DNA of 64,000 nucleotides from Cytophagales bacterium. GTDB lineage: Bacteria; Bacteroidota; Bacteroidia; Cytophagales; Cyclobacteriaceae. The DNA lies in assembly GCA_025359125.1 (NCBI GenBank), contig JANYHI010000059.1, forward strand, positions 49,495 through 113,494, given 5' to 3'. Position 1 is the first letter of the stretch. Each line of letters opens with the position of its first letter. Positions 19,727 to 29,200 of the stretch are shown in pieces. Under the pieces are notes generated by a model. That model was not told where the DNA came from, made no database searches, and saw nothing but the letters and a program-made list of their open reading frames with translations. Both the position numbers and the translations under genes were made by a program.

Positions 19727-20428
19727 TCAAAGAAGTCCGTCATCAGCAAAGCTGAGATATTTTTGTCCTGCAATGATCAGGTGATCGACCAGTTGCACTT
19801 CTAAAAACTTACCAGCTTCTTTTAATTTTTTGGTGAGATCGATGTCGCTTTGACTTGGAGTAAGGTTGCCGGAAGGATGATTGTGTGCTACAACAATTCC
19901 ACTGGCTAAATCTTCCAGTGCCATCTTATAAATAATTTTAGGATCGGCCACTGTGCCCGATACGCCACCTTCACTTATTCTTTTCTTTTTGATCACCCGA
20001 TTAGCCCGATTCAATAGAAGGACCCAAAACTCTTCGTGATGTAGATCCATCAAACCTCCTTTGAGGTGTTCGAAGGCATCTTTAGAGGAGCTGATTTTTG
20101 GTTTTTCTTCGGGTTCGGTTTCTTTTCTTCTTCGGCCTAACTCTAACGCTGCTACAATGGTAATGGCTTTCGCCTCGCCAATACCTTTGATCTTCATCAG
20201 ATCTTTTACGGAGAGTTTAGCAAGATCATTGATATTGTTATTGCCTTGTTGTACAATTTTTTTAGCCACCTCTACCGCGCTTAGATTGGCTGTGCCAGAG
20301 CCAATTAAGATGGCGATCAACTCAGCATCGGAGAGGGCAGAGATACCTTTCATCAAAAGCTTTTCGCGCGGCCTATCTTCGGGATTCCAGTCTTTAATGT
20401 TGAGTGGTTTGCTCTCTTCGATTTTCAT
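19727..20428 (-). CDS. radC: RadC-family JAB/MPN domain protein
   Basis: This is a 233-residue protein. A helix-hairpin-helix region (VKDLMKIKGIGEAKAITIVA, about residues 75-95) is followed by a JAB/MPN metal-binding domain with HNHPSGNLTPSQSD near residues 182-195. The family is called RadC, though a direct DNA repair role is doubtful, and the metal motif suggests a hydrolase. All metal ligands are present. It is the full chromosomal form, unlike the shorter plasmid or island copies. Confidence 0.92.
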   Translation of the reverse strand: MKIEESKPLNIKDWNPEDRPREKLLMKGISALSDAELIAILIGSGTANLSAVEVAKKIVQQGNNNINDLAKLSVKDLMKIKGIGEAKAITIVAALELGRRRKETEPEEKPKISSSKDAFEHLKGGLMDLHHEEFWVLLLNRANRVIKKKRISEGGVSGTVADPKIIYKMALEDLASGIVVAHNHPSGNLTPSQSDIDLTKKLKEAGKFLEVQLVDHLIIAGQKYLSFADDGLL

Positions 20429-20555
20429 CTCTGGAAAGTTAAATAATTTAATGGCACGTAAAGGCGCAAAGAAAAAATCAAATTATCATCTAGGCGTTGA
20501 AATGATGAGTGATAACAAATAAGTCGCAATTAAAATCTATGTTCGCAAGGGGGTA

Positions 20556-20600
20556 TAAAAAAACCCTCCTCAACCGAAGCCAAGGAGGGAAATAAAAAAA
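20556..20600 (-). terminator. Terminator downstream of rpsT
   Basis: On the minus strand CCCTCCT (20589-20583) pairs with AGGAGGG (20570-20564) around a twelve-base loop, followed by TTTTTTT. It lies 26 bases past the rpsT stop, in correct orientation. Confidence 0.85.
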
Positions 20601-20614
20601 CTCTTTAAGTTAAA

Positions 20615-20869
20615 TTAAGCCATTGCGTTTACACGCTTCGCTAACTTGCTTTTTTGGTTAGCAGCTTTTTTCCAATGAATTACATTCTTCTTTGCCAATT
20701 TATCGATCATGCCAGTCACTTCTTTCAGTAATGTCTGTGCTTCATCTTTTTTGGTGGTAGCAGTCAATTTCTTGATTTGAGAGCGGGTAGTTTTCGCTTG
20801 GTAGCGGTTTCTTACGCGCTTTGTCTCATTTGCTCTAACTCTTTTCTGTGCCGATTTGTGATTTGCCAT
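20615..20869 (-). CDS. rpsT: 30S ribosomal protein S20
   Basis: This encodes an 84-residue, strongly basic S20 starting MANHKSAQKRVRANETKR, the classic opening of this protein. S20 binds 16S rRNA early in small-subunit assembly. It is a single-gene unit with a strong terminator 26 bases downstream and a 63-base spacer to the upstream M1 peptidase gene. Confidence 0.97.
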   Translation of the reverse strand: MANHKSAQKRVRANETKRVRNRYQAKTTRSQIKKLTATTKKDEAQTLLKEVTGMIDKLAKKNVIHWKKAANQKSKLAKRVNAMA

Positions 20870-20932
20870 AAGTGCTTTTCTAAAAGGACTGCAAAAATAA
20901 GGGCAATAACCTGATTTGCAAGGCTCTTGTTG

Positions 20933-22546
20933 TCATTTCTTTTGTAAAGTTCCGTCAAACAGTAGCCAGGTATTAGGATCGAGCATTATGGAGGTAGGCT
21001 CAATATCTATTTTAACTATTTTTTTAAGCGTTTTTGAATCAATTTGAAGGATTTCTATCTTTTTGTTTCCATTCTTATCTATCAGTGCAATTTCTAATGG
21101 AAATGTGAAAAAGCTTTCTTTTTGAGTTTGGTTGAGGTTGATTGTTACCTCTTTTTTACTGGCACTGTAATGCCAGACGCCTTCTAGCTTTGGATGGCCG
21201 GGCTTACGAAGCCATTGATTGAAATACTCAGTAAGGTTTTGGCCGCTTACCTCTTCCATTATTTTTTGGAAATCGTTGGTCATAGCATTGCTGTTGCGAT
21301 AGGCTTTATAATAGGTTCTGATGCCTTTCCAGAAATTATCGTCTCCTATTTTATGTCTGAGCATGTGCAGCACCCATCCTGCTTTTTGATAAGTATTAGT
21401 GTTCAATATTTTATTGATGTCGGTAAGTGTTGTGTCAATAATAGGAGCGGGATTTTTCAGATAGTACTTGATCACTTGCTGGCGATCAAGGATTTCTTCC
21501 TCAACTAATTTTTCGTGGCCATAGGCATGTTCTAAATATAGATTGGCGAAGTAAGTGGCGAACCCTTCGCTGAGCCACACATGATGCCAATCGTTTTCGG
21601 TGGCAGAGTTGCCAAACCACTGGTGTGCTTCTTCATGTGCAATTAAACTTTCATGATCACCTTTTCCATTCACCGAACTTTCGGCATAGAAGATGGCACT
21701 GGCATTTTCTAATCCGCCCCAGCGAGTTTTAGATTGCACGTTGGCGAGTTTTTTAAATGAGTATGTACCAATATTACGGTGAAAATAACCGAGTACTTTA
21801 ACAGCCACGGCATAATCATGAAAGCCATCGGCTTTATTTTGTGGATAAACCCAACTCTCGATTGCAATATCATCTACTTTGCCTGCCAGTTGAACGGCAA
21901 ATCGGGCAATGCCCACTACCATCACTTTTACTGGAATAGGAACTTCTTCTTTCCAATGCGTGAGCTTTCTTTTTTCGTCAATAAAACTTTCTTCAATTTT
22001 TATTCCGTTGGCAATTACTGAGTAATGATGTGGCGCAATGATGATGAACTCTACTGCAGATTTATCGCTGGGGTGGTCAATCACCGGTAGCCAATGCTCG
22101 CCCCGATCTGGCCAATTGTCGCCAAAGAAACCGCGATCGCCATATTTATTTAATCCAATAACTAATCCATCCTCGGGTACGCCCGAATAATTTATCTCAA
22201 AAATCAATAACTGGTTAGCTTGTGCGGAATCGGGTAAATTTATTTTGAGATGATTATCTATATGCTGAAACGAAATTGATTTTTGGTTGAGTAAAATGTT
22301 GGATACCGTCATGCCAGTTCCTTTGGCAGTTAATCCCACAAGGTCCAATTCAAATGTGTTTATTGATCTTTTAAACAGAATGGTGATGAATGCTTTGCCA
22401 GCGATTGCGTTGGTAGAATCATTTACTTCTAACTGAAAGATGTATTGCTGTACATCAATGGCAGGATTTTTTTTGTATGGATCAGTTGCCTTTGATATAT
22501 TACCTATCAGAAAAAGGAAACAGAATATTGTGATCTTATTCATCAT
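20933..22546 (-). CDS. M1-family metallopeptidase (aminopeptidase N-like)
   Basis: This is a 537-residue secreted protein. A signal peptide (about residues 1-20, FCFLFLIGNISKA) precedes an N-terminal beta domain. The catalytic part carries GGLENAS (the GAMEN-type substrate motif, near residue 278) and HEEAHQWFG with the third zinc ligand in WLSEGFATYF about 18 residues later. It lacks the long C-terminal helical domain of full-length aminopeptidase N, which is usual for this short form. It is divergently transcribed from the S1/P1-like gene, with only 23 bases between the start codons. Confidence 0.92.
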   Translation of the reverse strand: MMNKITIFCFLFLIGNISKATDPYKKNPAIDVQQYIFQLEVNDSTNAIAGKAFITILFKRSINTFELDLVGLTAKGTGMTVSNILLNQKSISFQHIDNHLKINLPDSAQANQLLIFEINYSGVPEDGLVIGLNKYGDRGFFGDNWPDRGEHWLPVIDHPSDKSAVEFIIIAPHHYSVIANGIKIEESFIDEKRKLTHWKEEVPIPVKVMVVGIARFAVQLAGKVDDIAIESWVYPQNKADGFHDYAVAVKVLGYFHRNIGTYSFKKLANVQSKTRWGGLENASAIFYAESSVNGKGDHESLIAHEEAHQWFGNSATENDWHHVWLSEGFATYFANLYLEHAYGHEKLVEEEILDRQQVIKYYLKNPAPIIDTTLTDINKILNTNTYQKAGWVLHMLRHKIGDDNFWKGIRTYYKAYRNSNAMTNDFQKIMEEVSGQNLTEYFNQWLRKPGHPKLEGVWHYSASKKEVTINLNQTQKESFFTFPLEIALIDKNGNKKIEILQIDSKTLKKIVKIDIEPTSIMLDPNTWLLFDGTLQKK

Positions 22547-22557
22547 TGTAAGTTTGT
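22529..22557 (+). promoter_or_regulatory. Promoter for the S1/P1-like gene
   Basis: TTG at 22529-22531, an 18-base spacer and TAAGTTTG at 22550-22557 match the Bacteroidota -33/-7 consensus well. The expected start of transcription gives a leader of only about six bases before the ATG at 22570. The -33 element lies inside the first codons of the divergent M1 peptidase gene. Confidence 0.6.
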
Positions 22558-22569
22558 AGCAAGATACAG

Positions 22570-23538
22570 ATGAAATTGAGTCTAAAAATTATTTTGGTAG
22601 GCATGGCCTTTGTCTTTTTTGGTTGGGGCTTTTTTGCGCATCAAAAAATAAATCGATTAGCAGTTTTTACTTTGCCATTAGAAATGATTGGTTTCTATAA
22701 AGCCAATATTCAATATTTATCAGAAGCAGCAGTAAATGCCGATAGAAGAAGATATGCGGTTGCAGACGAAGCGCCTAAGCATTATATCGACTTAGATGAC
22801 TATGGAGATAGTGCTAAGTATAAACTTCCGCGCTATTGGAAGGATGCTGTAGAGAAATATAGTGAAGACACTTTGCGCGCACGCGGTATTGTTCCTTGGC
22901 ATATCAATCGCGTTTATTTTCAGTTGAAAGATGCCATGCTAGTAAAAGATCCAGATAGAATTTTGCGCCTTTCGGCAGATATTGGTCACTATGTTGCCGA
23001 TGCTCATGTACCGCTGCACACGACTAAAAACTATGACGGTCAACTAACCAATCAAATTGGATTGCATGCTTTTTGGGAATCGCGGTTGCCGGAATTGTTT
23101 TTCAATGAATATGATTTTTATGTAGGCAAAGCAACTTATTTGAACAACGTGCAATTGGCAGCATGGAATGCAGTGACTCAAGCGAATGCCGCGTTAGATT
23201 CTGTTTTAATTTTTGAAAAACAGCTTGCGAAGAAAATGGGCGATCAAAAATTTAATTTTGAAACGAAGGGCAAGCAAACGGTAAAAGTTTTTTCTGCAAA
23301 TTATTCCATTCAATATCATAGGCTATTGAATGGAATGGTAGAAAGGCAAATGCGAGCGAGTATTAAAATGATTGGCGATGTTTGGTACACAGCCTGGGTA
23401 GATGCGGGGCAACCTAATTTAAAAGAGTTGATTAATTACAAACCAACAGAAGAAGAGTTAAAGAAAAAAATAGAAGAGTTGAAGAAATGGAAAGAAGAAA
23501 AATTGATTTCGCCTCGATATCATGAAGCTGATAATTAA
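22570..23538 (+). CDS. S1/P1 nuclease / zinc-dependent phospholipase C superfamily protein
   Basis: This is a 322-residue exported protein. The hydrophobic N-terminus leads to WGFFAHQKINRLA, where the Trp and His are the first zinc ligands of this fold. Further ligand motifs are DIGHYVADAHVPLHT near residue 140 and GLHAFWESRLPE near 165. Members cut nucleic acids or phospholipids in the periplasm or outside the cell; which applies here is unclear. The C-terminus is lysine and glutamate rich. It is followed at one base by an opposing gene. Confidence 0.82.
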   Translation: MKLSLKIILVGMAFVFFGWGFFAHQKINRLAVFTLPLEMIGFYKANIQYLSEAAVNADRRRYAVADEAPKHYIDLDDYGDSAKYKLPRYWKDAVEKYSEDTLRARGIVPWHINRVYFQLKDAMLVKDPDRILRLSADIGHYVADAHVPLHTTKNYDGQLTNQIGLHAFWESRLPELFFNEYDFYVGKATYLNNVQLAAWNAVTQANAALDSVLIFEKQLAKKMGDQKFNFETKGKQTVKVFSANYSIQYHRLLNGMVERQMRASIKMIGDVWYTAWVDAGQPNLKELINYKPTEEELKKKIEELKKWKEEKLISPRYHEADN

Positions 23539-23539
23539 C

Positions 23540-24913
23540 TTAATTTGAAAAAACAGGTTTGTGGTAAAGTAATTTGTCTATTGAATTGAGTGTAATTTTT
23601 TTTAGCTGATCTCCGTGTACACCGCCTATGCCTCTTTCAGAACACCAATCGTTTGAGGCGGCATTGACCACAATGCCTGAGCTGATTGTCTTCTTAAAAA
23701 CAATAAATGTTCCGATTGTTTCTTTTCCTGCTCTCGAGCCCTTATCGAAACCAACTAATTCTACTTGCTGAAAATTAAGCGCTGCTTTGTCTAACTCTGG
23801 GTAACCATCGGCATTAAAATTGAGTATGGGTGCGCCATCATATTCTCCGGTAGGAAAAGATATAACATCTCCTTTTTTAAAATGGAGTCCCTCTAGCAGG
23901 GGCGATGCATCATTCACAACTTTATAACCATCCCATCCATTATCAATTAGCAAACCGTAACCTCCTCTCGGAAAATCAGCCCCAATGCTTGAAATTATTG
24001 AATATTGAAGTGTGCTGTTGATCCATTCCATAGTTTTTAATAATGGATCGGGCACCGGATCAGGAGAATATTTATAACAAATCATCTGATGATTATCGGA
24101 GTAGCGCACTTGCCACCACATGGTATTTCCGGAAAGAATGATTGCATCATTGCCCGACTCAACAAACAGATCGAAATTTTTCCGCGCCTTGCGCGTCCAA
24201 TATTCACTGTGGCCAACAATTACTAGCATGTTAGAGTTTTGAATGGACGCATAGGTATCCAAATCCTCATCAGAGACATAGCCAATGTTGTAGTTTGTTA
24301 AAGTGGCAAACCATTTTAAACCGGCATGTGCATTGCCCTGTAATTCCATCGGTCGCTGAAAGCTTACTTGCCACGGGCGATTTATTCTATCATACAAATT
24401 TTTTCCGCCTGAGTGCGAATACGCATTAACCGTGTTAGAAGGATACACAATGGTAAGGTCAACCGGTGAGGCAGATTTTACGATGAACGGAATTTTTTTT
24501 TCGATCAGGTAAATTCCGCTTTTAAGATTTGGGGGAATTTGAATATCTGCCGCAAGATTGTAACCATATCCGTTAACAGAAGGATCGTTTGTGCTGATTT
24601 CCTGAACGTTTAAATTGGAGGCGACTGAAAAAGCTAACTCATCATTCAAAGTGTAAACATCTAATCGGCATAAGTCTACATTTTTTAAAGATTGAATGTA
24701 GGCTTTCATTTTATCGCCCGGCAAGTAAGATGTTTTTTCGGTGTACCCCAATGACACAGATGGCTGACAAAGTGTACTAGGCAAAGGAACAACTGAGATT
24801 GGATTTTCGGTTTCCTTGTTACAAGATTCCATTACAAACAACGAAATAGCAACCACGAGCAAGACCGATCTGAGATTGATTTTTCGTGGGCTTATTTTGG
24901 TTGATTGAATCAT
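23540..24913 (-). CDS. Lipoprotein with N,N-dimethylformamidase beta-subunit-like domain
   Basis: This is a 457-residue protein with a lipoprotein signal (LFVMESCNKE, lipid-anchored Cys near residue 31). The central region has NRPWQVSFQRP, LKWFATLTNYNIGYVSDEDL and VIVGHSEYWTRKARKNFD. This is the pattern of the DMFase large-subunit C-terminal domain, which has a glutamine-amidotransferase-like fold. Activity on formamides is not implied; many Bacteroidota copies are of unknown function. The C-terminal block GIVVNAASNDWCSERG is also typical. Confidence 0.75.
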   Translation of the reverse strand: MIQSTKISPRKINLRSVLLVVAISLFVMESCNKETENPISVVPLPSTLCQPSVSLGYTEKTSYLPGDKMKAYIQSLKNVDLCRLDVYTLNDELAFSVASNLNVQEISTNDPSVNGYGYNLAADIQIPPNLKSGIYLIEKKIPFIVKSASPVDLTIVYPSNTVNAYSHSGGKNLYDRINRPWQVSFQRPMELQGNAHAGLKWFATLTNYNIGYVSDEDLDTYASIQNSNMLVIVGHSEYWTRKARKNFDLFVESGNDAIILSGNTMWWQVRYSDNHQMICYKYSPDPVPDPLLKTMEWINSTLQYSIISSIGADFPRGGYGLLIDNGWDGYKVVNDASPLLEGLHFKKGDVISFPTGEYDGAPILNFNADGYPELDKAALNFQQVELVGFDKGSRAGKETIGTFIVFKKTISSGIVVNAASNDWCSERGIGGVHGDQLKKITLNSIDKLLYHKPVFSN

Positions 24914-25014
24914 TGTATAAACTCATTCAATAAACAAGTTAATTTTTGATCTGCCAAGAAGTTGATGGCATTAAATTGCTCTTGTTAGTTTGGGAAACCA
25001 AAAAATTAGCTTGT

Positions 25015-25063
25015 ATTAAACCCCGAAATATTAAAATAATATTTTGATATTAAGGGGTTTAAT
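25015..25063. terminator. Cruciform-like terminator after the PorP/SprF gene
   Basis: Perfect ten-base arms (25015-25024 with 25054-25063, core CCCC/GGGG) enclose a second perfect seven-base hairpin (25027-25033 with 25037-25043). It sits just past the stop of the PorP/SprF-like gene. T-runs are weak on both strands. Confidence 0.6.
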
Positions 25064-25069
25064 TTTCAT

Positions 25070-25969
25070 CTAAAAAGTTTTATTCAATGCCTGATCGTGA
25101 TAAGTAAACACGCCCATCGAAAAACCCAACATGATTTCGTGGCTCACAAAATTTAAACTGGAAGCAAGGCTGCCAGGCAACTCAAACACATAGCCTAATT
25201 TAAAACTCTTCACCGATCCCTGCAACAGCAGCCCATAGGTCTTGAAATTGCGTGTGAATAATCCTGCGGTATAGTGTTCCCTAAATGTAAAGCTCGCATT
25301 TACATCTGCCGAGAACGATGCACCCGCTGTGCCGCGCAGCAACAAGGATGGCTTAAAGCGAATTGTCTCTGAAAGAAACATAACATACGAGCCAAACAAA
25401 TAATAGTGCTGTTTATATAGTTCAATAGATTGCCCACCTTGACTGATTGAGGTGGGTATCAATCGCGGCACAGATAACCCAATAATGTATCGATCACTCT
25501 TGAGCAAAAGTCCGGTGCCGACATTGAATTTTGTTTCCGTAATTGAGTTGAATGAGGGATCTCCCAGATCGCGGATCGTGAGTAGCGATGCATCGTTGGA
25601 ATAGCGAACCATACCCGCCTGCAAGCCAAAACTGAATACGGCATTCTTCATTTTTATTTTATACGCATACACACCATTTATTTCTGTGTTTTTTGTGTCG
25701 CCAATTTTGTCTTGCGAGGCAATCAACCCTATTCCCATTTTGTTTTGGTTGGCAGAAATGTGACTGGAGAAATTGAAAGTCGTTGGGTTAGCTTCTAGCC
25801 CCGCCCACTGAGTGCGGTATTGCAGTGCTGCGTTAAACATATTATTGCTTCCCGCAAAAGCGGGATTGATCAACAAAGTATTGTTGAGGTATTGGGCGTA
25901 GATAGGATCTTGTTGGGCATGCCCGCCCACGGAGAAAACAAGAACTGAGAATAGGAGCAAATATTTCAT
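25070..25969 (-). CDS. PorP/SprF-family type IX secretion membrane protein
   Basis: This is a 299-residue outer-membrane protein. After a signal peptide ending GGHAQQ comes the family signature DPIYAQYLNNTLLINPAFAGSNN, then repeated amphipathic beta strands. SprF of Flavobacterium johnsoniae is needed to deliver the SprB adhesin. Paralogues usually sit beside a large cargo protein with a type B C-terminal signal. Here such a cargo gene is at 26259-29558 on the same strand, but a plus-strand antitoxin gene lies between them. Confidence 0.92.
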   Translation of the reverse strand: MKYLLLFSVLVFSVGGHAQQDPIYAQYLNNTLLINPAFAGSNNMFNAALQYRTQWAGLEANPTTFNFSSHISANQNKMGIGLIASQDKIGDTKNTEINGVYAYKIKMKNAVFSFGLQAGMVRYSNDASLLTIRDLGDPSFNSITETKFNVGTGLLLKSDRYIIGLSVPRLIPTSISQGGQSIELYKQHYYLFGSYVMFLSETIRFKPSLLLRGTAGASFSADVNASFTFREHYTAGLFTRNFKTYGLLLQGSVKSFKLGYVFELPGSLASSLNFVSHEIMLGFSMGVFTYHDQALNKTF

Positions 25970-26034
25970 ATCTTTTGATAGTTAAGAATTCAGCGGTTGA
26001 ATATACTTGTACAAACAGATTACAGATTTATTTC

Positions 26035-26042
26035 TAACTTTG
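26035..26042 (+). promoter_or_regulatory. -7 box for the orphan antitoxin gene
   Basis: TAACTTTG matches the Bacteroidota -7 consensus TAnnTTTG and lies 17 bases before the ATG at 26060. A TTG is present at 26007-26009, 25 bases upstream, somewhat far for a -33 element. The position supports the 55-codon start rather than a longer frame. Confidence 0.45.
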
Positions 26043-26059
26043 ATCAAAGCAGATTTTTT

Positions 26060-26227
26060 ATGGTTGTTGAAATAAAGAAATCTGTCGCCAAGAAAAAGAT
26101 CAAGAAAGCGTTGGCTGTTACTACAAAGAATAAAATCAAGAAAACGCTTCGCGCACATTTTGGCAAATTGAAACACGGTATTGATGGACTGACATACCAG
26201 AAGAGCATTCGCAATGAGTGGGATTGA
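26060..26227 (+). CDS. Small antitoxin-like protein, toxin missing
   Basis: This is a 55-residue basic protein, MVVEIKKSVAKKKIKKALAV, ending YQKSIRNEWD. The ending closely matches a group of short Bacteroidota antitoxin-like proteins finishing in a Y-Q-x-x-I-R-(D/N)-E-W-(D/E) pattern and normally overlapping a PIN-type toxin gene. Here the overlapping frame starting ATGAGTGGG at 26214 ends after eleven codons. The gene lies between two minus-strand secretion genes and therefore looks inserted. A longer frame from 25997 is less likely because the -7 box falls inside it. Confidence 0.55.
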   Translation: MVVEIKKSVAKKKIKKALAVTTKNKIKKTLRAHFGKLKHGIDGLTYQKSIRNEWD

Positions 26228-26249
26228 TTTTCTCATCTTGTTATCTTAA
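26214..26249 (+). pseudogene. Remnant of a toxin start overlapping the antitoxin
   Basis: ATG at 26214 overlaps the antitoxin end by 14 bases and reads MSGIDFLILLS before TAA. PIN-domain (VapC-like) toxins of such pairs open with a similar M-x-G-x-x-F/Y-L segment before the catalytic Asp. The aspartate and everything after it are absent, so this would be a deletion scar. The match is short and the call tentative. Confidence 0.35.
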
Positions 26250-26258
26250 TTAAAACGT

Positions 26259-29200
26259 TTATTTCCGTAATGCTATAAATCCTGTTTTCTCGCTCAAGCC
26301 ACTTGCAAATTTGATTTTGTAGTAGTAGGTGCCAGACGGCAATGCATCTCCGCTGTTGTTCAACCCACGGAACACACTGTTTATGTTGTCATAATTTTCG
26401 GTTTCAAAAACAACATCACCCCATCGGTTGTATACACTGACCTTATTGTTTTTAGTTTCCGGTAACAAGTTGATGTTTTGGATGGTGAAGATCGGATTCT
26501 TGTCATCACCATTCGGAGAGATGGCGTTGAATACAACAATGTCGCCATCTACTTTGATGGTGATGGTCTGCGTAGCACAAATGCCGTTCGTATCACAAGC
26601 CTCTATGGTAACGGATTCTGTACCTATAAATTGAAGTCCTGAATAATTGACAACCAAAATACCGTTGGCACCGATAGATGCCAATGCCCCGCTAGCTGGT
26701 TGAGTTATTATTTTCAACGAAGCCGGGTTCAATGTTCCCACCACTGTAATTAAAGAGAGTATCGATTGACTGATAGTGCCACCGGTTGGGGTATTGAAGG
26801 TGGCTGTGGCGATGGTAGGTTTGCAAGAAGTGCTGTTGATTGTCAATGAAGTGGATGCCACACTTTGGCATCCATTACCATCGGTGACACGCACAGTAAT
26901 GCTTCCGCTTTGGCTAGTTGAAAACGAAGGTACTGTTTGACCATTACTCCATGCATAAGATGCAAAGCCTGCGGGCGATGTGGCGAGTGTAGTACTCTCA
27001 ATGTTTTCTGAACATAAAAGTACAACACCATTGATTGATGTTTTGGAAGAGGTGATGATGGGTGCAGTGGGTAACGGAAGAACCGTTGCAATTACTTCCT
27101 TGCGTGAGCTTTCGCAAGTACCATCGGTGATGGAAACAAAATAAGAAGTAGTGGTGGTGAGGGTTGGTGTTGTAAACGTACTGTTTATAGAACCAGCAAT
27201 AGCTGTGCCTCCTGTGGGTGTAGTATACCACCGGTATTGTCCGTTTGCTCCACCTGATGCACTAAGCTTGATGGCCGAATTCTGACAACCACTATTGGGC
27301 ACCGGAGCAGGATCAGTGGGACAGGTGGTTACCGTAACTACAAATGGATTGGATGTTAATGTTAGTCCGGTTATTAACGTATTGGTAACGGTAACTGTGT
27401 AATTTCCTGCATCGGCAAGCGAAGCAGATGGAATGGAGTACTGCATGGTGTTCGCACCGGGAATCAGAACACTGTTCTTATACCATTGATAACTATTTTG
27501 TGTGCCACCGGTTGAAAACGGTATCGTTAATAAACTGCCAACAGATGCCAACACATTGCCTCCCGGAAGGTTGCCTTGTGGCGCATACGCAAAACCGGGC
27601 TTGCCCTTGTTGGGTTCAAGACTACCAAAATCAAGCGAATTGTTTTCGACAGAAAGTTGAAATAAACCTGCGTTTGTGAATGCAGGAATGGAGGAAAATT
27701 TATTGTTTGTTATCCGTACAAATTTTGCTGATGCCCCAAACGATGCTGGAAAGGCTCCTGTAAATTGATTGTTCCTCAGATTGATTTGCGGAATATTAAC
27801 GATATTATTTAATGATGCGGGCAACGGTCCGCCAAGCTGGTTCCGGTACAAACCCAGGAAAAGAAGATTAACTAAATTTCCTACCGAGGAGGGAACTGAT
27901 CCAGTCAGCTGATTACCGCCTATGTCTAACCCTAACAACGAAGGGCTGATAAAATCCGGAATGACACCTGTTAATTGATTCTCTCTTAAGCTAATTTGAC
28001 GCAATTTTGGTAAAGCTGCAATCTCAACGGGAATCGTACCCGTCAAACCTGATGTCCCGCTCAAGGCATCACTTATGTAGTAACCTCCTTGAAGCATTAA
28101 GATTTCAAGGTTGACTAAATTCCCAAGTTCTGCAGGAATATTTCCAGTTAAATCATGACCAATGAGATCAAGCCGTTTAAGCTTGGTTAGATTGCCAATC
28201 TCTTTCGGAATTGTTCCTGAGAATTGGCCCCATAAAAGTAAATTTTTCAGTTTGGTAAGCTGGCCAAGTTCTTTCGGTATTGGGCCGCCTATAGCACCCG
28301 GAGTATCAAAATATCCCTGCGTGATAACTAACGAATCCAGTTCTGTCAAATCTTTAAGTTCGATTGGTAAAGTTCCTTTTATATAACGTGTTTCTACATC
28401 AAGCCTTGTTACATGACATCCCGTAACAGTTACTCCGTACCAGGTGCTTTCATCTGCCGTGAGCCAGTTAGTAGGATAAATGGGATTGTTATAAAAATCA
28501 CCCCAATTAGCACCATTCCCTGAAGTATAGAGTGCGACCAGCGCTGCGCGTTCAGATGCAGGAACACACGAGGTTACTGTAAAGGAAGTTGAGCTTGTTG
28601 CCGTATTGCCTCCAGTAGTTATCGAAATAATTCCTGTAGTTGCCCCCGTTGGAACAGTAGTTGTAATACTTGTTGAAGTACTTGCTGTAACGGTTGCCGT
28701 TGTGCCATTAAATTTAACGGTGTTGTTGGCGGGAGAGGGGTCAAAATTTGTTCCTGTGATCGTAACAGTTGTTCCAATGAGACCACTTGAAGGCGTAAAG
28801 CTTGTAATGGTAGGAGGCAGCGGTGATGTTACGATAAAACTTCCTGTACTCACTTGCGTCCAGTCGCCACTACTATCTTTTGCACGAATATAGATCGTAT
28901 GTGAACCGAGTGACAAACTGGAGGGCACGGCAAAAATATCTTTGTTGGTAACAGTGGAAACAGGCGGAGCTACAGGGGAAGCTATTCCGTTATCAAAGCC
29001 CGGGTCGGTATCAAAAAAGTACTCAAATTTTACCAGGTTATCGATTGAGGGAAGGTTAGCGATATAAAAACTTCGGAAGTGCGTTTGCGACCATTCACCC
29101 AGAGAATTTTTACTACGTAGATAAAGTGTATGAAAACCTGGTGTGAAAGTTGAAGCTGTTATATCAACAGGTAAGTTGGTGATCAATGTAGAAGGAGTAA

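Noticed and set aside
25997..26059. Longer start for the orphan antitoxin
   Set aside because: The added codons cover the TAACTTTG promoter box and do not resemble the family.
25982..26236. 84-codon minus-strand frame between PorP/SprF and the CHU_C gene
   Set aside because: It is antisense to the antitoxin-like gene, whose -7 box and recognisable C-terminus favour the plus strand.
28606..28893. 95-codon plus-strand frame inside the CHU_C gene
   Set aside because: Its valine-rich translation mirrors Thr/Asn-rich repeats on the opposite strand; it is a shadow frame.
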